Assembly: GCA_005888335.1 (NCBI GenBank)
Contig: VAWY01000029.1
Coordinates: forward strand, 1 to 42,856
DNA from: Actinomycetota bacterium
GTDB taxonomy: Bacteria; Actinomycetota; Thermoleophilia; Solirubrobacterales; Solirubrobacteraceae
Direction: 5' to 3'
Length of the DNA: 42,856 nt
The translations under genes were made by a program, and so were the position numbers. Positions 8,450-16,228 of this stretch are shown in pieces; positions within the stretch are counted from its first letter, which is position 1; every line of letters begins with the position of its first letter. The notes under the pieces were generated by a model, which did no database searches, was not told the DNA's origin, and saw nothing but the letters and a program-made list of their open reading frames with translations.

Positions 8450-9255
8450 CCAGCGTCCGCGACGCGCTGGACTCGGCGCTCGTCGCGCTGCGCGCCGCGC
8501 GCGTGGACACGCCGCGCCTCGACGCCGAGGTGCTGCTGGCCGACGTCCTCGGGGTCTCGCGCGAGGACCTTGTTGTACGCGACCTCGTCGTCGAGGGCCC
8601 GGCCGTGCGCCGCTTCCAGGACGCCGTGCGCCGGCGCGCGGTCGACCGCGAGCCCGTCGCCTACATCACCGGGCGGCGCGCGTTCCGGCGCCTGGAGCTC
8701 GCCGTCGACCCGCGCGTGCTCGTGCCGCGGCCGGAGACCGAGCTGCTCGTCGAGCTGGCGCTCGAGGCGCTGCCCCACGGCGCCCGCGTCCTCGATGTCG
8801 GCACGGGCAGCGGCGCGGTCGCGCTCGCGCTGGCCGACGAGCGCCCGGACCTGCGCGTGACCGGCTCGGACGTCAGCGCCGGCGCCCTGGCGGTCGCGCG
8901 CGGCAACGCCGCGCGGCTCGGCCTGTCCGTCGAGTGGCTGCACGCCGACGGTCTGCCCGACGGCGACTGGGACGGCGTCGTGGCCAACCTCCCGTACGTG
9001 GCCGACGGCGACCCGCTCGCGCCGGAGATCGCCCGCCACGAGCCGCGCGAGGCGCTCTTCGCCGGCGGCGACGGGCTCAGCGCGCTGCGCGCGCTCGTCC
9101 CGCGACTGCGCGCGGCGTGGGTCGCGCTCGAGCACGGCGCGGCGCAGGGCGAGGCGGTGCGCGGCCTGCTGCGCGACGCGGGCTACGACACCGTGGCCAC
9201 GCACCGCGACCTGGCCGGCCACGAGAGGGTGACGACCGGTGCTGACCGACGCTGA
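8446..9255 (+). CDS. prmC: Peptide chain release factor N5-glutamine methyltransferase
   Basis: PrmC (HemK) methylates the GGQ glutamine of release factors using S-adenosylmethionine. It is 269 aa, the usual size. An N-terminal helical domain (about residues 1-75) is followed by a Rossmann methyltransferase with [20 protein letters not shown], then [10 protein letters not shown] and [14 protein letters not shown] (SAM site). The substrate-binding motif, usually NPPY, is N181-L-P-Y here. The start is TTG overlapping the prfA stop, the only start giving the full N-terminal domain. It overlaps tsaC by 17 bp. The family assignment is secure from both sequence and neighbours. Confidence 0.95.
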   Translation: MTSVRDALDSALVALRAARVDTPRLDAEVLLADVLGVSREDLVVRDLVVEGPAVRRFQDAVRRRAVDREPVAYITGRRAFRRLELAVDPRVLVPRPETELLVELALEALPHGARVLDVGTGSGAVALALADERPDLRVTGSDVSAGALAVARGNAARLGLSVEWLHADGLPDGDWDGVVANLPYVADGDPLAPEIARHEPREALFAGGDGLSALRALVPRLRAAWVALEHGAAQGEAVRGLLRDAGYDTVATHRDLAGHERVTTGADRR

Positions 9256-9841
9256 CGCGCAGACCTTCGAGCGCTGCATGGCCGTCGGCGGCGTCGCGAT
9301 CTTCCCGGCCGACACCGTCTACGGCCTGGCCTGCGACCCCGATTCGCGCGAGGCGGTCGACCGGCTCTACACGCTCAAGCGCCGCGCGCCCGACAAGCCG
9401 GCGGCGGTCATGTTCTTCGACGTCGACCTCGCGCTCGCCGCGCTGCCCGAGCTCGGCGCGCGCACCCGCGCCGCGCTGCGCGCGCTGCTCCCGGGCGGCG
9501 TGACGCTCCTGCTGCCCAATCCGGCCGGGCGCTTCCCGCTCACCGGGGGCGGCGGCACGCTGGGGCTGCGCGTGCCGGCGCTCGACGGCCCGCTCGCCGC
9601 GGTCCGCTGGCCGGTCCTGCAGTCCAGCGCCAACCGCGCCGGCGGCCCCGACCCGCGGCGCGTCGACGAGATCCCCGAGCTCATCCGCGACTCGGCCGAC
9701 CTCGTCCTCGACGCCGGCGAGCTGCCCGGCACGCCGTCGACCGTCGTCGACCTGCGCGCGTACGAGAACGGTGGGACGTGGTCGATCGTCCGCGAGGGCG
9801 CCGTGCCGGCGAGCGAGGTGAGGCGTAGGCTCGGCGCATGA
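9239..9841 (+). CDS. tsaC: Threonylcarbamoyl-AMP synthase (Sua5/YrdC/TsaC family)
   Basis: This enzyme makes threonylcarbamoyl-AMP from threonine, bicarbonate and ATP for the t6A modification of ANN-decoding tRNAs. It is 200 aa, the short YrdC form without the extra Sua5 domain. Visible motifs are PADTVYGLACDP, KRRAPDKPAAVM (basic, binds nucleotide), SSANRAGG and PSTVVDLR. The start is GTG at 9239 with GAGAGGG about 10 nt upstream, overlapping the end of prmC by 17 bp. The prfA-prmC-tsaC order is the classic actinobacterial arrangement. Its stop overlaps the next ATG (ATGA at 9838-9841). Confidence 0.94.
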   Translation: MLTDADAQTFERCMAVGGVAIFPADTVYGLACDPDSREAVDRLYTLKRRAPDKPAAVMFFDVDLALAALPELGARTRAALRALLPGGVTLLLPNPAGRFPLTGGGGTLGLRVPALDGPLAAVRWPVLQSSANRAGGPDPRRVDEIPELIRDSADLVLDAGELPGTPSTVVDLRAYENGGTWSIVREGAVPASEVRRRLGA

Positions 9842-10842
9842 CCGAGCTCGAGCAGTCTGCGTTCGTCACCGGCGGGTCCGGCTTCATCGGCGGCCGGCTC
9901 GTCCAGCGGCTCGTGGCCGACGGATGGACGGTCCGTGCGCTGGCGCGCTCCGACCAGGCGGCGGCGCGCGTCGAGGCGCTCGGCGCCGAGGCGGTCCACG
10001 GCGACCTCGACAGCGGTGCCGCCCTGCGGGCGGGGGCGCACGGGTGCGCGTACGCGTTCCACGCGGCGGCGCACCTCGGCGCGTCGGGCGACTGGAAGGC
10101 GTTCGAGCACGTCAACGTCGACGGGACGCGCAACGCGCTGGCCGCGTGCCGCGACGCCGAGGTGCGGCGCTTCGTCCACGTCGGCACCGAGGCGGCGCTG
10201 ATGGCCGGCGAGCCGCTCATCGAGGTCGACGAGCGCGCCCCGCTGCGGCCGGACTCCAGGTCGCCCTACTCGGCGACGAAGGCGCGCGCCGAGATCGCCG
10301 TGCTGGCGGCGAGCGAGGAGGGCGTCTTCGAGACCGTCGCCATCCGTCCGCGCTTCGTCTGGGGCGCGGGGGACACGACGCTGCTGCCGGTGATCGTCGG
10401 GCAGGTGCGCGCGGGGCGCTTCGCCTGGATCGGCGGCGGTCGGAACCGGACGTCCACGACGCACGTCGACAACGTCGTCGAGGGGCTCCTCGCCGGCGCA
10501 AGGCGCGGCCGGCCGGGCAACGCGTACTTCGTCCTCGACGACGGCGGCCCGGTGGTCTTCCGCGACTTCCTGTCGGACCTGCTGCGCACCCAGGGCGTCG
10601 AGCCGCCCACCCGGTCGGTACCGACGGCCGCCGCGCGGCTGATCATGGAGGTGGGCGAGCGCCTGCCGCTGCCCGGCGAGCCGCCCGTCCCGCGCTTCAC
10701 GTTCTGGGTCGCCTCGCAGGACTGCATCCTCGACGACAGCAAGGCGCGCGAGCAGCTGGGCTACCGGCCCGCGAAGTCGCGTGACGAAGGATTCGCGGAG
10801 ATGCGCGGTACGCTGAGGGACGTCGTCGCGACTGGCGTCTAG
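9838..10842 (+). CDS. NAD(P)-dependent extended SDR (3-beta-HSD / epimerase type)
   Basis: A 334-aa extended short-chain dehydrogenase. The nucleotide site is [13 protein letters not shown] near residue 9; the catalytic Tyr and Lys are in YSATKARAE near residue 143, with an upstream Thr/Ser in [10 protein letters not shown]. The C-terminal half resembles 3-beta-hydroxysteroid dehydrogenase-like epimerases ([16 protein letters not shown], then a THVDNVVEG segment). The substrate is unknown. It starts in ATGA overlap with tsaC, although a -10 hexamer (TAGGCT, 9826-9831) 6 nt before the ATG might also give its own transcript. The last seven codons form part of the ZTP riboswitch of the next gene. 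Confidence 0.85.
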   Translation: MTELEQSAFVTGGSGFIGGRLVQRLVADGWTVRALARSDQAAARVEALGAEAVHGDLDSGAALRAGAHGCAYAFHAAAHLGASGDWKAFEHVNVDGTRNALAACRDAEVRRFVHVGTEAALMAGEPLIEVDERAPLRPDSRSPYSATKARAEIAVLAASEEGVFETVAIRPRFVWGAGDTTLLPVIVGQVRAGRFAWIGGGRNRTSTTHVDNVVEGLLAGARRGRPGNAYFVLDDGGPVVFRDFLSDLLRTQGVEPPTRSVPTAAARLIMEVGERLPLPGEPPVPRFTFWVASQDCILDDSKAREQLGYRPAKSRDEGFAEMRGTLRDVVATGV

Positions 10843-10897
10843 GGGTGGGCTCAACCACCGGGGAGCGGCGACCGTAGCCGCCGCCGCACGCCTGGGC
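10822..10897 (+). promoter_or_regulatory. ZTP (pfl-type) riboswitch upstream of glyA
   Basis: The sequence carries the conserved core of the pfl/ZTP riboswitch. GACTGGCG is at 10830-10837. The hairpin GGTGG/CCACC (10844-10848 with 10855-10859) is followed by GGGGAGCG at 10860-10867. The strongly conserved 3' element CGCCTGGGC is at 10889-10897. The closing stem pairs GTCGTCGC (10822-10829) with GCGGCGAC (10865-10872), eight pairs including one G-U. In known cases ZTP, which accumulates when 10-formyl-tetrahydrofolate is short, turns on glyA, folD, pur and related genes, and glyA is a classic target. The 5' part lies inside the coding end of the preceding gene (stop at 10840-10842). I see no terminator with a U-run after it, so control is probably at translation of glyA. 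Confidence 0.9.
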
Positions 10898-10913
10898 ACC
10901 CATCGGAACCCGC

Positions 10914-10920
10914 GAGGAGG
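10914..10920 (+). promoter_or_regulatory. Strong ribosome-binding site of glyA
   Basis: GAGGAGG lies 7 nt before the glyA ATG and 16 nt after the riboswitch core. It is the likely target of ligand-dependent masking if the riboswitch acts on translation. Confidence 0.75.
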
Positions 10921-10927
10921 CCCGCCC

Positions 10928-12220
10928 ATGCCCGCCGATCTGAGCCCCGACTCCTTCAACCGCCCGCTCGCCGAGGTCGATCCCGAGATCGCCGACGTCC
11001 TGCAGCACGAGCTCGAGCGCCAGCAGCGCACGCTGGAGATGATCGCCTCGGAGAACTTCGTGCCCCAGGCGATCCTCGAGTGCGCCGGCAGCGTGCTGAC
11101 CAACAAGTACGCCGAGGGCTATCCGGGCAAGCGCTACTACGGCGGCTGCGAGTTCGTCGACATCGCCGAGCAGCTGGCCATCGACCGCGCCAAGGCGCTC
11201 TTCGGCGCCGAGCACGCCAACGTCCAGCCGCACGCCGGCGCGCAGGCCAACGCCGCCGTCTACCACGCGCTGCTGGACCCCGGCGACACGATCATGGGCC
11301 TGGCGCTGCCCCATGGCGGCCACCTCACGCACGGCATGAAGATCAACGTGTCGGGCAAGCTGTACCGGGTCGTCGCCTACGAGGTCGACCGCGAGACCTC
11401 GCGCATCGACATGGACGCGGTCGAGCGCGCCGCCCGCGAGCACCGCCCCAAGCTGATCATCGCCGGCTGGTCGGCGTATCCGCGCGTCCTGGACTTCGAG
11501 CGCTTCCGCGCGATCGCCGACGAGGTCGGCGCGCTGCTCATGGTCGACATGGCGCATTTCGCCGGCCTGGTCGCCGCCGGGCTGCACCCCAACCCGGTGC
11601 CCCACGCGGACGTCGTCACCTCGACCGTCCACAAGACGCTCGGCGGCCCGCGCAGCGGCTTCATCCTGTGCAAGGAGGAGCTGGCCAAGAAGATCAACTC
11701 GGCGGTCTTCCCCGGTCAGCAGGGCGGCCCGCTGATGCACGTCATCGCCGGCAAGGCGGTCGCGTTCAAGATCGCGGCGAGCGAGATGTTCGCCGAGCGC
11801 CAGCAGCGCACCGTCGAGGGCGCGAAGGCCGTGGCGGCGGAGATGCTCAACGCGGGGCACGGCGTGAACGTGCTGACGGGCGGCACCGACGTGCACCTGG
11901 TCCTCGCCGACCTGCGCGAGTCCGAGCTCGACGGCAAGCAGGCCGAGGATCGGCTGGCCGACGTCGGCATCACCGTCAACCGCAACGCGGTGCCCTTCGA
12001 CCCGCGCCCGCCCGCGGTGTCGAGCGGCCTGCGCATCGGCACGCCGGCGCTGGCGACGCGCGGGCTGCAGGCCGACGACTTCGTCGAGGTCGGGCGCATC
12101 ATCGCCGCGACGCTGCAGCCCGGCTTCGCCGAGCGCCGCGCGGAGCTCGTCGAGCGGGTCACGGCCATCGTGGACCGCCACCCGCTCTACGAGCACCTCG
12201 GCGCGGCGGCGGCGGTGTAA
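10928..12220 (+). CDS. glyA: Serine hydroxymethyltransferase
   Basis: GlyA interconverts serine and glycine and loads one-carbon units onto tetrahydrofolate, using pyridoxal phosphate. It is 430 aa, the usual bacterial size. Family signatures are [65 protein letters not shown], and the PLP lysine K236 in [15 protein letters not shown]. The ATG is set by a strong GAGGAGG site. The upstream ZTP riboswitch ties its expression to folate/purine status. It follows an SDR gene and precedes the WecA-type gene by 81 bp. Confidence 0.98.
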   Translation: MPADLSPDSFNRPLAEVDPEIADVLQHELERQQRTLEMIASENFVPQAILECAGSVLTNKYAEGYPGKRYYGGCEFVDIAEQLAIDRAKALFGAEHANVQPHAGAQANAAVYHALLDPGDTIMGLALPHGGHLTHGMKINVSGKLYRVVAYEVDRETSRIDMDAVERAAREHRPKLIIAGWSAYPRVLDFERFRAIADEVGALLMVDMAHFAGLVAAGLHPNPVPHADVVTSTVHKTLGGPRSGFILCKEELAKKINSAVFPGQQGGPLMHVIAGKAVAFKIAASEMFAERQQRTVEGAKAVAAEMLNAGHGVNVLTGGTDVHLVLADLRESELDGKQAEDRLADVGITVNRNAVPFDPRPPAVSSGLRIGTPALATRGLQADDFVEVGRIIAATLQPGFAERRAELVERVTAIVDRHPLYEHLGAAAAV

Positions 12221-12301
12221 AGCGGCCGCCGTCGCGTAGGGCATACTGGCGCCATCTCGTTCACCGAAGCCATCCGCAACCTCGTCGAGGACGGGCGGGC
12301 G

Positions 12302-13441
12302 ATGTGGGGGCTCGTGGGCGCGCTGGCGCTCGTGCTCGCCCTCACGCCGCTGACCGTCCGCCTCGCGCACGCGATCGGCGCCGTCGACCGTCCCAACCGC
12401 GACCGGCCGCGCATCCACCAGCACCCGATCCCGCGCATCGGCGGGCTCGCCATCGCCGCGGGGATCCTCGTGCCGTACTTCGCGCTCGTGCAGCCGCACG
12501 GGCGGCTGCTGGGGATCGCGATCGGCGCGGTCCTGGTCTGCGCGGTCGGCCTGGTCGACGACCTGCGGGGGATGCGCCCGAGCGTCAAGCTCGCCGCGGT
12601 CGTGCTGATCGCGCTGATCCCGGTGGTCGGCTACCACATGACGTTCGAGCGCATCGGGCTGCCGGTCATCGGCAACCTCGACTTCGGCTGGGCGGCGTAC
12701 CCGCTGACGATCCTGTGGATCGCGCTGGTCGCCAACCTGGTCAACCTCATCGACGGCATGGACGCGCTGGCCGCCGGGATGGTGGCCATCGCGTGCGCGG
12801 CGTTCGCCTTGCTCGCGGCGTCGTTCGACCGCATGCAGGTCGCCGCGCTGAGCGCGATCGTGCTCGGCGCCTGCGTCGGCTTCCTGCGCCACAACTACCA
12901 CCCGGCGCGCGTCTTCATGGGCGACTGCGGCGCGCTGACGCTGGGCTTCGTGCTCGGCTCGCTGGCCGTCGAGGGCGTCTTCAAGAGCGCGGCGACGATC
13001 GCCCTGGCCGCGCCGCTGCTCGTCATGGCGGTGCCGATCCTCGACACCTCGTTCGTCGTCGCCAAGCGGCTGAAGTACAAGCGCGCTCCGTGGGGCGCCG
13101 ACCACAACCACTTCTACCACCGCTTCCTGCGCATCGGCTTCTCGCAGCGGCGCACCGCCGCGTACCTGCACCTCTGGGCGGCGCTGCTCGCGGGCTACGC
13201 GCTGCTGCTGCGCTTCGTGCCGCCGCGGCCGTTCGGCGTCTGGGACGTCTCGCACACGATCGTGGCGGTCGTCGCCGGCCTCGTCGTCATCGCCGCGTCG
13301 GTGTGGATGGTCTACGTGCTCGAGATCCTCAAGCAGCGCCACTTCGAGGCGCTGCGCATCCGCCGGCGCGGCGGCCCCGACGTCGAGGCCGGCGACCACG
13401 AGGAGCCCCTCGAAGAGGTCCTCACCGCCGGCCCGCGCTGA
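12302..13441 (+). CDS. wecA: Undecaprenyl-phosphate N-acetylglucosaminyl/sugar 1-phosphate transferase (WecA/TagO/Rfe type)
   Basis: This polytopic membrane enzyme (379 aa) of the MraY/WecA superfamily transfers a sugar-1-phosphate to undecaprenyl phosphate, the first membrane step of a cell-wall glycan. Motifs: DRPNRDRPRIHQHPIPRIGG (N-terminal cytoplasmic loop), LVDDLRG (Mg-binding aspartates), NLIDGMDALAAGM, FMGDCGALTLGF, and the WecA-type basic loop with DHNHFYHRF. About ten hydrophobic helices are visible. I start at ATG 12302, preceded by GAGGA at 12287-12291. The frame stays open upstream to an ATC at 12254 with a -10-like hexamer in front. Mycobacterium tuberculosis has its rfe homologue in the same place, between sua5 and the atp operon. 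Its stop abuts the stop of the next, convergent gene. Confidence 0.92.
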   Translation: MWGLVGALALVLALTPLTVRLAHAIGAVDRPNRDRPRIHQHPIPRIGGLAIAAGILVPYFALVQPHGRLLGIAIGAVLVCAVGLVDDLRGMRPSVKLAAVVLIALIPVVGYHMTFERIGLPVIGNLDFGWAAYPLTILWIALVANLVNLIDGMDALAAGMVAIACAAFALLAASFDRMQVAALSAIVLGACVGFLRHNYHPARVFMGDCGALTLGFVLGSLAVEGVFKSAATIALAAPLLVMAVPILDTSFVVAKRLKYKRAPWGADHNHFYHRFLRIGFSQRRTAAYLHLWAALLAGYALLLRFVPPRPFGVWDVSHTIVAVVAGLVVIAASVWMVYVLEILKQRHFEALRIRRRGGPDVEAGDHEEPLEEVLTAGPR

Positions 13442-13981
13442 TCAGCCCGAGTCGTCGAAGATGAGCGGGGGCGCGGCCGGGCGCGGCTTGGGCGCCGGCA
13501 CGGGTGCCGGGCGGGGCCGCGGCAGGGCGACGACGCGCGGCGTGACCACGGGCGCCGGGGCGGGCGCGGCGACGCGCTGGACGGGCGCCGGAGCCGGGAG
13601 CGGGACCGCTGCGCGGCGCACGGCGACCACCTGCGACGGCGCGGTGACGGGTGCGCGGCGCGCGGGGGCCGGCGCCGCGCGGCGCGCCGGGGCGTGGCGG
13701 CGGACGGGCGCGGAATGGGCGCGCTGCGGCGGCCGCGGGCGGCGGGCGGGCAGCGGCGTGAGCGGGGGCGCCTCCCGCAGGGAGCCGAGGCCCGCGACCG
13801 CGTACGTGTGCGCGGGGGCGGCAGCAGCGGCGGGTTGCGGCGCGCGAGCCGCCGCCGGGCGGACAGCGCGGGGCTTCGCGTCATGCGGCCCGAAGACCAC
13901 CGAGATCGTCACCCCGACGCAGGCGGCGAGGACGAAGGCGCCGACGAGCGTCGCCATCGTGCCGAGCGAGGTGCGGCGCAT
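13442..13981 (-). CDS. Membrane-anchored Pro/Ala/Arg-rich extracytoplasmic protein
   Basis: A 179-aa protein with an N-terminal transmembrane segment (about residues 9-30, LGTMATLVGAFVLAACVGV) and a long low-complexity tail of Ala, Pro, Arg and Val ending IFDDSG. The tail would lie outside the membrane and could cross or bind the cell wall; no catalytic domain is seen. The ATG at 13981 overlaps the stop of the upstream PKD gene by one base (TGATG on the minus strand), so it is the third gene of the PKD operon. The composition may partly reflect the genome's GC content, but the hydrophobic anchor and the coupling argue for a real gene. Confidence 0.72.
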   Translation of the reverse strand: MRRTSLGTMATLVGAFVLAACVGVTISVVFGPHDAKPRAVRPAAARAPQPAAAAAPAHTYAVAGLGSLREAPPLTPLPARRPRPPQRAHSAPVRRHAPARRAAPAPARRAPVTAPSQVVAVRRAAVPLPAPAPVQRVAAPAPAPVVTPRVVALPRPRPAPVPAPKPRPAAPPLIFDDSG

Positions 13982-15090
13982 CACGAGCACTCCATGGGAG
14001 CGCCGGCGCCGTTGACGCAGCCGTCGAACCGCACCGGCGGCCTGCCCCGGCCGATCGTGAAGCGCACGAGCTTCCCGATCGAGCCCGGCCGCGCGACGCG
14101 GACCTCGAGGATCACGCCGGGGCGCAGGGCGTGGTGCAGCGAGCGCAGCGAGCGCAGGCTCACGACGCGGCCCGCCGAGGGGCAGCCGGGGCCCATGCAG
14201 CGCAGCCGGATCTGGGAGCCCGCGGGCGCGGTGACGCTGAGGAGGTCCACGACGACGCCCTGCCGCGTCACCTGGCCCCGCAGGCGCACGACCGGGAACG
14301 GCATCATCGGCAGGAGGCCGAGCTGCGCGGGCTCGAGCGCACTCGAGGACGCGTTCGCCGCGCTCGCTGCGGCGCCCTGCGCGGGCGCCGCGACGACGAG
14401 CGTCGACTCGGCGATCGCCACGCCGCCGTCGCCGTCGGTGACCCGCAAGCGGACGACGTGCTGGCCCTCGGCGAAGCTGAGGTGCACGACCGGCCCGGTG
14501 GCGTCGTCGAACTGGCCGTCGTCGTTGAGGTCCCAGTCCTGCTGCAGCTGCATGGTGCCGCCATCGGGATCGCTGGCGCGCGAGGTCAGCGTGATGTCCT
14601 GCCCGGGCGCCGGGGCGGCGGGCGCGACGTCGAAGGCGGCGACGGGGGCGCGGTTGGCGACCGTGACGGTGTGCCGGATCACGGTCGACTGGCCGGCGGG
14701 GTCCACGAGCTGCAGCGCGACCGTGTGCGGGCCCGGGCTGCGGAAGCGGGTCTCGGCCGCGGGACCGGTGGTTTCGAACGTCCCGTCGTCGTCGAGGTCC
14801 CACGCGATGCTGACCGCCGCCGCTCCGTCGTTGGGATCGTCCACGCCGGTGGCCGTGAAGCGCACGAGGTCGCCGCTCAGCGGCGTGCGGTCCGGGCCCC
14901 AGGTGTAGTCGCCGACCGGCGGCGCGTCGGCGGCGGTGACCGTGACCGCGTCGCTCGTGCGCGGCGCCACCGGCGCCGTCGTCAAGCTCGCGGTCGGCGG
15001 CGGGCTCGTGGTCGCCTTCGCCTTGGCGGCCGAGCCGACGGGCAGCAGCATCGAGACTGCGGCGACGGCGACGAGGGTGACGCTCCTCAC
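13981..15090 (-). CDS. Secreted PKD-domain protein (second of the operon)
   Basis: A 369-aa exported protein. After a signal peptide (about residues 1-22) and a Thr/Pro/Ala-rich linker there are two PKD-type domains: one around residues 60-150 with WDLDDDGTFE, and one around 150-245 with WDLNDDGQFDD; both carry the acidic loop common in PKD repeats. A C-terminal domain (about residues 265-369) has a pair of cysteines (RLRCMGPGCP), then RVARPGSIGKLVRFTIGRG and a final Cys pair. The GTG at 15090 has AAGGAGG 5 nt upstream and overlaps the upstream stop as GTGA. It is a paralogue of the preceding gene. Likely role: surface adhesion or polysaccharide binding (inferred). Confidence 0.8.
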   Translation of the reverse strand: MRSVTLVAVAAVSMLLPVGSAAKAKATTSPPPTASLTTAPVAPRTSDAVTVTAADAPPVGDYTWGPDRTPLSGDLVRFTATGVDDPNDGAAAVSIAWDLDDDGTFETTGPAAETRFRSPGPHTVALQLVDPAGQSTVIRHTVTVANRAPVAAFDVAPAAPAPGQDITLTSRASDPDGGTMQLQQDWDLNDDGQFDDATGPVVHLSFAEGQHVVRLRVTDGDGGVAIAESTLVVAAPAQGAAASAANASSSALEPAQLGLLPMMPFPVVRLRGQVTRQGVVVDLLSVTAPAGSQIRLRCMGPGCPSAGRVVSLRSLRSLHHALRPGVILEVRVARPGSIGKLVRFTIGRGRPPVRFDGCVNGAGAPMECS

Positions 15091-16103
15091 GGGCACCTCC
15101 TTGGTGCAGTCGAGCCCGGGGAGAGGCAGCGGTCGTGGCGCAGCGGCGGCGCGCCGCGGCGGATGGTGAAGCTCGTGTACTTCCCGACCTGGCCGGGCTG
15201 GGTGACGCGCACCGCGATGCGCGCGCCCGGCTGCAGCACGTCGCGCAGCGCGTGGATGGTCACCGATCGCGGGCCGCGGGCGGGGACAACGCGGCGCAGC
15301 ACGCCTGGGCGCGGGCAGCCCCCGCCGCTGCACCGGACGGTGACGCTCGCCCCGCGCGGCCCGAAGACGGTGAGGGCGGCGATGCGCACGCCGACCGGCA
15401 GGATCCGGCCGCTCAGCCGGACGACCGCGAAGGGCGTCAGCGGCGCCGCGGTCTTCGACGCGGGCTGGACCGGCGGCGGGCTGGCGGCCACGGCGACGAT
15501 GCGCTGCTCGGCGACGGTCACCGCGCCGTTGGCGTCGGTGACCCGCAGGCGGACGACGTGCTCGCCGGGCGTGAACGTCGCCCTCGCGATCGGGCCGTCG
15601 GCGTCGTCGAACGCGCCGTCGCCGTCGAGGTCCCAGGCCTGGGTGATGTCGAGTGTTCCGCCGTCGGGGTCGGTCGACTGCGAGGTGAAGGTCACCGGCT
15701 CGTCGGCGAGCGGCGAGGCGGGGGAGGCGGTGAAGGCGGCGACGGGGGCGGCGTTGAGGATCTCGATCGTCTTCGCGACGAGCGTCGACTTGCCCTTCGG
15801 GTCGCTCAGCCGCATCGTGACGGTCCGGGTGCCGCGCGTGGTCCAGCGCCCCGTGGCGGTCGGTCCGGTCGCCTCGAACTGGCCGTTGCCGTCGAGGTCC
15901 CAGTCGACGGTGACCGGGTCGCCGTCGGGATCGGTCGCCTGCGCCGTGAAGGTCACCGTGTCGCCGCTGTGCACCTCGGCCGGCGTCCAGCTGAACGTCC
16001 CGGTCGGCGGGTGGTTGGTCGTGGCGGCCCGCGCGGGCGAAGCCGCGCAGGCGAGCGCGAGCAGCAGCGCTGCGAGGAGCAACCGACGGGCGGTGGCGGG
16101 CAT
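15087..16103 (-). CDS. Secreted PKD-domain protein (first of the operon)
   Basis: A 338-aa exported protein, first gene of a three-gene minus-strand operon. Signal peptide at residues 1-26 (LLLAALLLALACAASPARA). PKD domain 1 at about 30-113 with DLDGNGQFE; PKD domain 2 at about 114-203 with WDLDGDGAFDD and the ending HVVRLRVTDANGAVTVAE. The C-terminal domain has TVRCSGGGCPRPG, a basic stretch, VTQPGQVGKYTSFTIRRG and terminal cysteines. I recognise this ending from many secreted proteins of Thermoleophilia. I chose the ATG at 16103 because the signal peptide starts there and a -10 hexamer lies 7 nt upstream; an earlier in-frame start at 16250 would overlap the divergent EAL-HDOD gene. Confidence 0.82.
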   Translation of the reverse strand: MPATARRLLLAALLLALACAASPARAATTNHPPTGTFSWTPAEVHSGDTVTFTAQATDPDGDPVTVDWDLDGNGQFEATGPTATGRWTTRGTRTVTMRLSDPKGKSTLVAKTIEILNAAPVAAFTASPASPLADEPVTFTSQSTDPDGGTLDITQAWDLDGDGAFDDADGPIARATFTPGEHVVRLRVTDANGAVTVAEQRIVAVAASPPPVQPASKTAAPLTPFAVVRLSGRILPVGVRIAALTVFGPRGASVTVRCSGGGCPRPGVLRRVVPARGPRSVTIHALRDVLQPGARIAVRVTQPGQVGKYTSFTIRRGAPPLRHDRCLSPGSTAPRRCP

Positions 16104-16110
16104 TGCGGCG

Positions 16111-16116
16111 ACCGTA
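16111..16116 (-). promoter_or_regulatory. Candidate -10 element for the PKD operon
   Basis: On the minus strand TACGGT fits TANNNT and stands 7 nt before the ATG of the first PKD gene, giving a leaderless or nearly leaderless transcript. Confidence 0.5.
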
Positions 16117-16228
16117 ACCGCGCGCGCGCCCGCCGCGCCATGCAACGTTCGTCCAGTTCGCGGTCGTACCGTCACGCCGCTTTGCTGCAGGAACTTGGCG
16201 CGTTGGCCGATCAAGGGCGTGAAGCAAT

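Noticed and set aside
10697..13399. A 900-codon open frame on the minus strand
   Set aside because: It is antisense to glyA and wecA; the His/Asp/Val-rich low-complexity sequence is typical of non-coding frames in such DNA.
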